From Magnetococcales bacterium (GTDB taxonomy: Bacteria > Pseudomonadota > Magnetococcia > Magnetococcales > UBA8363): a DNA stretch of 50,749 bases. The stretch is taken from NCBI GenBank assembly GCA_015660855.1, contig JACSDG010000005.1, positions 1 to 50,749 on the forward strand, read 5' to 3'. This document shows, piece by piece, positions 43,902-50,749 of the stretch. A program made the translations under genes and the position numbers. The stretch's first letter is position 1. The number at the start of each line of letters is the position of its first letter. The notes beneath the pieces are model-generated. The model saw nothing but the letters and a program-made list of their open reading frames with translations, did not search any database and had not been told where the DNA came from.

Positions 43902-44036
43902 TGGTTACCTATATGGTTTAGATAATGCATCTTGTCTTCGGCTATCGTTTTGTGGTAGACGGGGCCCGTTATGTTGGTGCACTTTTAGTGAATTTATAAA
44001 CGTGCAATGATTGGGATTGCCGGCGGGAAAGTATGT

Positions 44037-45074
44037 ATGCCATTGCCATTGACTCCTGCGAAATTCACCAAGAGACTTACCGAGTTTCCCGGAGGTCTGA
44101 TCATCGTATGTAACATCCTGGACGGAATAGATCAGAAGTTACTGGATGACAACTATGCTCAAACCCTGTTCGATTGGTGGCGGACGCTGGTTAATTGGAA
44201 AGGAGATCGAACCCCTCCGCCTGGGATTTCTGACTCTGACCTGCCAAATGAGATTATGGGGTGTTTCAATATCCTGCTTTATCACCCGCTTCCAAACGCC
44301 TTTCGTCCAGGCGAGTCCAGACCAAACTTTTTCCTTGCCGGAATTCATCGCAGGCTTAGAAACATCAACAATTTCGGTAAATTTATCAATGTCACCGATG
44401 GGAATGTCTTTCTCCAACATGTCATCCATGAGGACGAGAGACGTCGGCTGTTCGGTTCTGTAACAAGCCATTTCACCAAGACGCCCAGCCATGAATTGAG
44501 CCTGTTCATGGGGCATGGTACCATCTCGGTTGTGCTCAGAGATTCATCTACCGTTGGCAATCCTGATCGACTGCTCTGGATTGCCCCGGACCGGTACAAT
44601 GGTACTTCATTGTCGGACGTCTTTCCTCGACCAGATGCGGCCAACCAGCTTCGGGATCTTTTGGGTCTCAATCATTATACCAAGGGTACCGGCTTGGTAG
44701 CTCTGCACCTGCCGCTAGACGCGGTTAAAGCAGGGGTTCACGCACGCCCCACTGTGGCGGATTCCGGTGGTCACGTGCGCTTCAAATCCCGCCCGGATCT
44801 CCCCAAACATTTTAAACAACGGGCCTGGGGCTTTACCGTGGATCTTGCAAAATTGTCTGCCAATGCCGATATATTGGATGGGTGGCCCGAACGCGTCGTG
44901 GAACCCATCCCTTGCTGGTGGTTTGGAAACCTTACCATCACCCCATTAGGATTCTTAAGTGAGACCAGAGGTAAAATAAAGGGTATGGATGACGACGCAA
45001 CTTATGCGAAACGACTCAGGGTTGCCCATGGAACCCAGAAAGATATTCTTAAACGTTTGCGGGGCTACATATAA
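44037..45074 (+). CDS. Cassette gene A: unknown protein
   Basis: A protein of about 345 residues with no family that I recognise. It is soluble, with no signal or membrane helix. Visible features are FPGGLIIVCNILDGIDQ near the N-terminus, FFLAGIHRRLRNINNFGKFI, ELSLFMGHGTISVVLRDSS and LLWIAPDRYNGTSLSDVF, and a C-terminal basic stretch. ATG 44037 is preferred, with GGGAAAG upstream; ATG 44007 would add ten residues without a ribosome site. Its stop codon directly adjoins the ATG of gene B with no spacer, so A, B and C form one operon. Confidence 0.6.
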   Translation: MPLPLTPAKFTKRLTEFPGGLIIVCNILDGIDQKLLDDNYAQTLFDWWRTLVNWKGDRTPPPGISDSDLPNEIMGCFNILLYHPLPNAFRPGESRPNFFLAGIHRRLRNINNFGKFINVTDGNVFLQHVIHEDERRRLFGSVTSHFTKTPSHELSLFMGHGTISVVLRDSSTVGNPDRLLWIAPDRYNGTSLSDVFPRPDAANQLRDLLGLNHYTKGTGLVALHLPLDAVKAGVHARPTVADSGGHVRFKSRPDLPKHFKQRAWGFTVDLAKLSANADILDGWPERVVEPIPCWWFGNLTITPLGFLSETRGKIKGMDDDATYAKRLRVAHGTQKDILKRLRGYI

Positions 45075-46217
45075 ATGCCAACCAGAAAATCGCGTCAAAA
45101 AGGGGATCAGGCAGAGAAACAGGCAGCGGGGATTACAGAAAATCTCCCCGGTGACGGTATCTTTGTCGCGGGAGTGGCACCCCCTTCCTCGTTCAATGAA
45201 TATTCCAAAGAAATGTTTGAGTCTTGGTTGCGGGTCGGACTGGAAGGGTTCCTGTTGGAAGGGGAAGACATCTGGGCTTTTCCAGGGGCCGAAACAATTT
45301 TGGCCGGACCGGAACCTTTCATCAAAAAACTCGGCAACTTCTACCGTGCCCTTGCTTCCCAACAACGGGCGCGGTTTCGCCAAGCCACTGCCGATCTTTT
45401 GGCCATTCTCCCAAGCCAAGAGCGTTTTGTCCCTGTATTTGAATATCTGCTTGCCTTGGCCCTGGAGATTCGTGCCTACGAGATATTGCCGGTCCTGCCA
45501 CGCCAAGTGGGCAGCGGTTTTTTTGGTCTTACCGACCAACGGGATGGAGAAAGCCTGTTCGTGCAAACCCTTCTCACCGTCATCCAGTTGGCTGCTCCGC
45601 GTTCTGATGCCTTGAACTGCATTCTCCGACTCATGGGTTCCGACCACTTTGATCACGCTTATGCGGGCGTAACCTTGACCGCTCTGTGTTATTGTGATGG
45701 GGCGAATCTTGTCCCCCATATTGAGCGCATGCGCACTCCCCTGGACGCCATGTTCCGTGAATTTTCCACCGGGCAGGCAGGTAAACGCGTCTTGGCAACT
45801 TCGATACTGGAGGCTGTTGGTATCCATCCTGTAGTGAGTGCCCTGCCCCATCTCACCTATTTCAACAAGGAGAGGGAGGATGCTCCCCTGGACCTGTGGT
45901 TTCTCGATGCCTTGTTGACCGGGGATGCTCCTCTCCTGATTTGTGAAGAGACGGAACATCGATGGTTTCGGTTTCTTAATTCAATGAATATGAAATCCGA
46001 AGAGTTGTTTCCGCGTGAGGGGCCGGGCATGCCCGATTTAATCGACTACATACACAGAAAACGCCTAGTCAGAAATATTTACCCAAGCGCAGCGGTTATC
46101 AATGAATATTTTTTACATATAACTCCAAGGGATAGTTCTTCTGGCAGATTTATCCACGCCTGGTTTCCTCAAGTGAGGATCGGTTCTGCCCCTTCATCCT
46201 TGGGAGCTACATCGTGA
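45075..46217 (+). CDS. Cassette gene B: unknown helical protein
   Basis: A 380-residue, mainly alpha-helical protein with a basic N-terminus (MPTRKSRQKGDQAEKQ). The middle is rich in Leu and Ala helices that could form HEAT-like repeats (FEYLLALALEIRAYEILPVL, LNCILRLMGSDHFDHAYAGV, GKRVLATSILEAVG). There is no nuclease or NTPase motif I can identify. It begins at the base after the stop of A and overlaps the start of C by four bases (GTGA). I cannot assign a function; a scaffold or adaptor for the PIN-like protein C is possible. Confidence 0.58.
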   Translation: MPTRKSRQKGDQAEKQAAGITENLPGDGIFVAGVAPPSSFNEYSKEMFESWLRVGLEGFLLEGEDIWAFPGAETILAGPEPFIKKLGNFYRALASQQRARFRQATADLLAILPSQERFVPVFEYLLALALEIRAYEILPVLPRQVGSGFFGLTDQRDGESLFVQTLLTVIQLAAPRSDALNCILRLMGSDHFDHAYAGVTLTALCYCDGANLVPHIERMRTPLDAMFREFSTGQAGKRVLATSILEAVGIHPVVSALPHLTYFNKEREDAPLDLWFLDALLTGDAPLLICEETEHRWFRFLNSMNMKSEELFPREGPGMPDLIDYIHRKRLVRNIYPSAAVINEYFLHITPRDSSSGRFIHAWFPQVRIGSAPSSLGATS

Positions 46218-48562
46218 CCGCCTCCCAACAAAAGGAACTGGCTAGGCTTTTCCATGCAGTGGCCAAGCAGCGATATTATCTTGGAACCAGGCGGGCGGAT
46301 AAAAAACTTGAGTCCGAAGGATGGCGTTTTTTCTACGCCGTAGATACGGATGTGATCATCCTTTACACCAATCCAACCGATGAGGCGGTTCCAACCCAGC
46401 GACGAAAGGAGGGTTATACCCATATCTTTCCGGGAGATTCCCCCGATCTTTCCGTAAGTCTGGGCCGATTCTTGGCCGATTTTATCTTTGAACAATTGGA
46501 TCCCGACCACCCGATTTTGAGCATCCCTCCGATGGATCAGGAGCTCCAAAGGGTGGTCGGAGATTTAGTTCAAAAAGCTGAAGTTGAACACGGAAACGTG
46601 GCAATGGAGTTGAAACAACTTCATGTTGAGCTTGAAAAATTGAAACTGGAGGGAGAGACCCGGTCTGTCCTGGAGCGTCTGGATCGGTTGGCCCCCAACC
46701 TTCACACCATCCTGGCAGGAGGAAAAGGTCCCTCTGTGCAGCTGGCCCGCATTGGTCATCTTATGTCCACGCAATGCATCGTCCCCCTTGATTTTGCCTT
46801 GGATGCAGGGAGGGTCAATAACCCAACTCTGTCTGCTCTCTGGAAGGAGATCGGTTCATTTCAGACCAGGGTGACCTTGCATGGCTTGCGGGAAAGATGG
46901 TTTGACCGGCTTCGCTTTTTCAAATCGGAAGCAAAAGTTTCAAGCTCCGTATACGATGACGCTGCGGTATTGGCTCACCTGGAGTGGATCAACCTCCACC
47001 TTGCTCCGGAAAAATGTCGTCTTCTGTATCTTACGGGGGACCGTTCCATTTTCCGGGCTGCCCAGGACTATTATTCCGATGGAATGACGCACTCCTTTGC
47101 CGAGTTGTGCCTGCGCCACCCCCGCTCGTATTTGGTAGAACCGGCAATATTATTCCCGGGCGATTACACAGAAAAACAACGCAAAAAACAAGGACAGGAT
47201 TTTCATAACTGGCTGGATACCTTTTTGGCACTTTCCGACAGCAAACAGCAGGAGCAACTTCACCCCATTCACGACGATTCAGAAGGGGCACACTTCACGG
47301 CAGACGCTGCCGAAGTTTTGAAAAGACAACCCGGCATTTTGGGAGAATTCTATCAACAATGGACGGAGTACACCAAGAACATCTCTCTTGCCCATGGTCC
47401 TGGTACCGTGCCAGAGCATCTTGGTCGGTTTGACCCCCTGGCGGAATTGCGCGTTGCCACACGTAGCCTTCGGGAAATTTTGGACAGGCTGGGAAAAGTC
47501 TACGACGAGCGAGTCACGGAGACGTGGGAAACTCTCTTCGTTACCGCGACGGAAGCGGGATGGTGGTTGCAAAAACACCGCAGCGTTACCAGCCAAATCC
47601 CGCCACGTAACACACCTGTGTTGTCTTTTAAAAGCCTGCCAATCGCAAAAGAACTGGTGGATCATTTCATCGATGATGTCTTAGCTTCCCGATTGAAAAA
47701 AACGGATATTCAAAACTCGCAATACAGCGTTAAGTTGAAACAGTTGAAGGATGAAGATCCCTCGCGCTATTCTGTTTTTTTGATCTATGCGCTTTTGTTT
47801 GCTGCCGAGGGAAACTGGCACATCACCGTGATTCTTTCCCGTCGCGCTCTGGACATCGCCAGGAACAGTCCCAAGTGGAATATCTCTGGCCGGGAGGCCG
47901 CCTACCTTCAGGCTGTGGCTTTGCGTCACGGCAGTCGTTGTGTGAACGACCTGGACAAGGTGGATGAGATGCTTGACCTAGCTTCCCAGCTTTTCGCTAA
48001 AGATCGGGAACAGCGGTCTGAACTTACTGGTGGTGCAATCCGTTTCGATGCGGAACGTTTGGCTGTAAGTCTGACTCGCCACCATTTCCGTCTGTTCACA
48101 TCCCAGGATTCAGGTGAGTCTGGTGATCTTCCCTCGTTGACGGAACTGGAGCGGAGTTTCCGTTCGCTTTTGGAAGACGAAGCGCGGTTCAATGCTGAAG
48201 AAGACTCAAAGATTCGCAAGACTACGGAGCGCAACTTGCTGACGAATTTGTTCATGACTGCCTTGTTGCGCTGGGGCAAGGCAGAGGAGACTTTGGATCC
48301 CAGCCATTACCAGGATATCATGAACCGTTTTCGGGTCAACATGGCTTCATCTCAAGAAAAGCCTCAGGTAGTCGAGTCGTTTCTTGTCCGGTTGATCTTC
48401 ATGGTAACCGATTGGTGGCTTGAGTTTGACGACATAGAGAAAAGGAAGAAGCGTCGGGATATCCATAAATTTATGAATCAAAAAGATATTAAAAGTAAGT
48501 GTGTGTTTCCTTACGATGAAAACAGGTTTAACTTTTTGCTGGGGCTAACCGCACAGCAATAG
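46214..48562 (+). CDS. Cassette gene C: large protein with a PIN-like nuclease signature
   Basis: A 782-residue protein starting at GTG 46214, with GGGAG seven bases upstream. Residues 41-52 read YAVDTDVIILYT, like the first strand of a PIN domain with its Asp (D44/D46). Far downstream are VYDDAAVLAHLEW at about 245-257 and LLYLTGDRSIFRAA with Asp276, like the later acidic residues of PIN folds. A long coiled insertion (VQKAEVEHG, LKQLHVELEKLKLEG) lies between. The second half is helical, possibly TPR-like (RRALDIARNSPKW, VDEMLDLASQLFAKD). A metal-dependent RNase is the best guess, by motif only. Confidence 0.6.
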   Translation: MTASQQKELARLFHAVAKQRYYLGTRRADKKLESEGWRFFYAVDTDVIILYTNPTDEAVPTQRRKEGYTHIFPGDSPDLSVSLGRFLADFIFEQLDPDHPILSIPPMDQELQRVVGDLVQKAEVEHGNVAMELKQLHVELEKLKLEGETRSVLERLDRLAPNLHTILAGGKGPSVQLARIGHLMSTQCIVPLDFALDAGRVNNPTLSALWKEIGSFQTRVTLHGLRERWFDRLRFFKSEAKVSSSVYDDAAVLAHLEWINLHLAPEKCRLLYLTGDRSIFRAAQDYYSDGMTHSFAELCLRHPRSYLVEPAILFPGDYTEKQRKKQGQDFHNWLDTFLALSDSKQQEQLHPIHDDSEGAHFTADAAEVLKRQPGILGEFYQQWTEYTKNISLAHGPGTVPEHLGRFDPLAELRVATRSLREILDRLGKVYDERVTETWETLFVTATEAGWWLQKHRSVTSQIPPRNTPVLSFKSLPIAKELVDHFIDDVLASRLKKTDIQNSQYSVKLKQLKDEDPSRYSVFLIYALLFAAEGNWHITVILSRRALDIARNSPKWNISGREAAYLQAVALRHGSRCVNDLDKVDEMLDLASQLFAKDREQRSELTGGAIRFDAERLAVSLTRHHFRLFTSQDSGESGDLPSLTELERSFRSLLEDEARFNAEEDSKIRKTTERNLLTNLFMTALLRWGKAEETLDPSHYQDIMNRFRVNMASSQEKPQVVESFLVRLIFMVTDWWLEFDDIEKRKKRRDIHKFMNQKDIKSKCVFPYDENRFNFLLGLTAQQ

Positions 48563-48681
48563 ACGGTGAAATTCCAGGTTGGTTTGGTATGTTATGCGCC
48601 AACATGCAACCTGTTGAATGTGCTTCAATTCTTCGTTGTGACGCAGGATCTGAACCGGAAGTTCTCTTAAACGGGGGGGCG

Positions 48682-48711
48682 TTGACATTTTGTTGTCATG
48701 TGTTTTACAAT
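48682..48711 (+). promoter_or_regulatory. Sigma70-type promoter of the prepilin genes
   Basis: TTGACA at 48682-48687 and TACAAT at 48706-48711 are separated by 18 bases. They lie in the 242-base spacer between cassette gene C and the first prepilin, about 85 bases before its start codon. The -35 is perfect and the -10 is five of six. Confidence 0.6.
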
Positions 48712-48804
48712 TTCGCCCTTGCTGTTCGGAGTTTTTGTGCTGTCGCCGGAAGGTTGGTCCTGTTTGCGTCCGTGTTGCAGGAAATCTGACTTCCAAAGGA
48801 AGGG

Positions 48805-49698
48805 ATGATCATGGCGCGGTGTTGTGGCGGATACCTGGGAGGGGATCGGTGCTTCCGGGGTGGGTTTACTCTCATAGAGATCGCTATCGTCGTGGTCATC
48901 ATCGGTTTGCTTATGGGGGGCGTCCTCAAGGGGCAGGAAATGATCCGTAACGCTCGCTCCCACAACGTTGCCGACCAGGGAAACGCCATCAAGGCGGCAT
49001 TCATGGGTTTCCAGGATCGCTTTCATGCCCTTCCAGGAGACTACAACAAAGCCTCCTTCAATATCGTTGGCCTGGGGGCTGATGTTCCCAAGTGTACCGA
49101 TGAAACCGTTGTCGGACTGGAAATCCTTCCGGGTAACGGTGATGGTAACGGTCGCGTGGGCAATGATCCATCGGGTGCCGTCGCGACCAGCGGGATCGAT
49201 TATTGCCGACGCGAGCGAGAGTTGGGGTACGTTTGGAAACATCTGTCCGCCGCCGGGTTTCTTTCCGGAAACTTTGATGGCAAGGATGCAGGGGTTCGGG
49301 AGGCAGGTTTCAATTGTGCCGCCAGTACCTGCATCACCAACGCTTTTAACTCCGGCCTGCTGTATTTCTACAACCACCAACAGTTTACCAATGGTTCCGA
49401 GGTTGATGCCGACGGCAAAAGCAACCAGTTGACGACGGGTCGGTTCATTCCCGTGGAGATCATCTCCGAACTTGACCGCAAGGTGGATGATGGCGATCCC
49501 TCTTCCGGTTCCTTTCGGGTTGCCGATTTTTTCCTGGATGCGACGTCGGGTGGTGCCGTGGGATTGGCAGAGGATAAAAAATGTGTCATCGCATCGGGAG
49601 CAGGGACCAATACGGGGGGGGGAAGTTCTATGCCGCTGATTGACCTTTGGAATCTGCCGGGCCAGAATATCGATTGTGGTGGCGTCTACCTCTTTTAG
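48805..49698 (+). CDS. Type IV prepilin 1 (MSHA-type)
   Basis: The 297-residue prepilin has the peptidase site RGG/FTLIEIAIVVVIIG, with Gly before the cut and Glu5 after it. The N-terminal alpha helix continues through GVLKGQEMIRNARSHNVADQ. The globular domain has several Cys (about seven) that can form disulphides and ends CGGVYLF. It is longer than typical MshA (about 170-180 residues) but has the KGQEMIRNA element common to this group. ATG 48805 or 48811 both follow AAGGAAGGG. It is probably the substrate of the MSHA-like machine at 32.5-41.9 kb. Confidence 0.88.
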   Translation: MIMARCCGGYLGGDRCFRGGFTLIEIAIVVVIIGLLMGGVLKGQEMIRNARSHNVADQGNAIKAAFMGFQDRFHALPGDYNKASFNIVGLGADVPKCTDETVVGLEILPGNGDGNGRVGNDPSGAVATSGIDYCRRERELGYVWKHLSAAGFLSGNFDGKDAGVREAGFNCAASTCITNAFNSGLLYFYNHQQFTNGSEVDADGKSNQLTTGRFIPVEIISELDRKVDDGDPSSGSFRVADFFLDATSGGAVGLAEDKKCVIASGAGTNTGGGSSMPLIDLWNLPGQNIDCGGVYLF

Positions 49699-49820
49699 AT
49701 GGAGGTGTTTTCAAGTTGATTATCGTTCGACGCGGTGTTCGTCGTCTGGGTGCGTTTACATTGATAGCGGGGGGCTGGGTTTTTCCAAATCGCCGGTCTC
49801 TTTACAAGGAGGACTAGGTT

Positions 49821-50636
49821 ATGCGTCATGACAGCAAAAGGCAAAGGCAACACGACAAGGGATTTACATTGATTGAGATCGCCATCGTTGTGGTTATTAT
49901 CGGCCTGCTTTTGGGCGGGGTTCTCAAGGGGCAGGAAATGATCCGCAATGCCCGTGCGCACAACGTTGCCGACCAGGGCAACGCCGTCAAGGCCGCTGTC
50001 CTTGGCTTTTCGGACCGCTATCGGGCGTTGCCGGGGGATTACGGTGCCGCTTTTACCAATATTCCGGGTTTGACCGGAACCTCCCAGAATGGGGATGGTA
50101 ACAGCCGGATTGGTTTCAATGATTCTGCGGTTGCGGGAGTTCCCGAAGAGGCCAACCGTTTGCGGGAAATGGGGTTGACTTGGCTGCATCTGGCACGGTC
50201 CGGGTTTATTTCGGGTAATTTTCTGGGAACCCCTTTCGCTGCCACGGATGAGGCTGCTTGGAATTGTCCTGTGGATGCCTGTTTGGCCAATGCTTTCAAT
50301 GGGCCTATGGTCATTGTTTACGATGACGAGCAGACGGGTTTGAACGATGTGGCCAACAAGGCAAAGTCCAACCAGTTGTGGTCGGGTAAGGGGTTGCCCG
50401 TCGAGATTATTTCCGAACTGGATCGCAAGGTGGATGATGGTCAACCCGGTTCGGGTGGCTTTCGCGTCGGTGATGGGTTTGTGAAAGCCACGGGGGGGGT
50501 TGGGCATCTTTGCGCCGATGATGGTTCGGATACGCTGGGAGTGGCTCCGACAATGGCCGACACCGGTACCTCCTGGCCCATGCGCTGGACGGTGATCAGT
50601 CAGGTGACCGATTGCGGTGGTGTTTATCAGTTCTGA
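49821..50636 (+). CDS. Type IV prepilin 2, paralogue of prepilin 1
   Basis: The 271-residue prepilin has a leader of about 14 residues, the processing site KG/FTLIEIAIVVVIIG and the same GGVLKGQEMIRNARAHNVADQ helix as its neighbour. The C-terminal half also shares LPVEIISELDRKVDDG, and both end CGGVYxF, so the two arose by tandem duplication. The middle differs most, as expected for the surface-exposed domain. AAGGAGG at 49806-49812 lies eight bases before the ATG. Composite repeat copy D begins 54 bases after its stop. Confidence 0.9.
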   Translation: MRHDSKRQRQHDKGFTLIEIAIVVVIIGLLLGGVLKGQEMIRNARAHNVADQGNAVKAAVLGFSDRYRALPGDYGAAFTNIPGLTGTSQNGDGNSRIGFNDSAVAGVPEEANRLREMGLTWLHLARSGFISGNFLGTPFAATDEAAWNCPVDACLANAFNGPMVIVYDDEQTGLNDVANKAKSNQLWSGKGLPVEIISELDRKVDDGQPGSGGFRVGDGFVKATGGVGHLCADDGSDTLGVAPTMADTGTSWPMRWTVISQVTDCGGVYQF

Positions 50637-50689
50637 CGATAGGCTGTCTTGTAACCGTTCAGTCCCCCCGCCTTTTTTTCTTTAAAAGT

Positions 50690-50749
50690 ATTGCGGGGGT
50701 CCGGGGGGAGGTTCTCCCCCCGGCGGAGGTTTGGAGGCGGCAGCCCACC
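50690..50749. repeat. Composite hairpin repeat, copy D
   Basis: Bases 50690-50738 are the exact reverse complement of 17-65. The sequence then diverges slightly (GGCAGCCCACC) and runs off the window. A GTAACCGTTCA word at 50651-50661 just upstream matches the terminus of the MITE-like element at 13176. Confidence 0.85.

Overview
The window is gene-dense bacterial chromosome, most likely from a pseudomonadotan. The ribosomal order rpsF-priB-rpsR-DUF2232-rplI mixes a gamma/beta trait (priB between rpsF and rpsR) with a trait I associate with alphaproteobacteria (a DUF2232 membrane protein before rplI). Together with the G-rich intergenic repeats and the two-component, cytochrome c and MSHA-pilus content, this would fit a deep-branching lineage such as Magnetococcia. 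That placement is an inference; no magnetosome gene or rRNA is present to settle it.

Layout. 0-3.4 kb (minus strand): ribosomal operon rpsF-priB-rpsR-DUF2232-rplI-fmdB. 3.4-6 kb (plus): pgeF-like laccase-domain enzyme, lytic transglycosylase, NUDIX hydrolase and a small membrane protein. 6.2-12.6 kb: a class II aldolase/short-chain dehydrogenase fusion, coupled to a 1,442-residue protein that reads as an SF2 helicase with its catalytic motifs eroded, followed by twelve helicase-associated (HA) repeats. 12.6-13.3 kb: repeat-rich patch with a lone minimal nucleotidyltransferase. 13.3-15.4 kb (minus): NHL-propeller lipoprotein and a five-haem cytochrome c. 15.7-22.5 kb: TerC-family membrane protein, AAC(3)-like acetyltransferase, WecG/TagA-type glycosyltransferase, a large MscK-like channel and a NYN-domain protein. 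22.9-28.8 kb (minus): four-gene signalling operon with a single-domain regulator, a receiver joined through one membrane helix to a periplasmic cytochrome c, a PilZ-like/GAF hybrid kinase with HPt, and a receiver-SpoIIE phosphatase. 28.9-30.0 kb: GT4 glycosyltransferase. 30.4-32.2 kb: ATPase plus HNH nuclease pair of the Septu (PtuAB) type, bracketed by intergenic repeats. 32.5-41.9 kb: MSHA-type type IV pilus assembly operon (secretin, TPR protein, ATPase, platform protein and three accessory inner-membrane or periplasmic proteins). 41.8-42.2 kb: DUF433 antitoxin with a truncated toxin. 42.4-43.9 kb: ABC-2-like membrane protein and its coupled partner. 44.0-48.6 kb: a tightly packed three-gene cassette of unrecognised families whose last member has a PIN-like nuclease signature; this is the best candidate for an undescribed system. 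48.8-50.6 kb: two paralogous type IV prepilins behind a strong sigma70-like promoter, probably the substrates of the upstream pilus machine.

A composite palindromic repeat occurs as four good copies plus remnants. The copies at the two window ends share an identical 49-base core in opposite orientation. The hairpin stems change by compensatory substitutions between copies, which points to a maintained structure.
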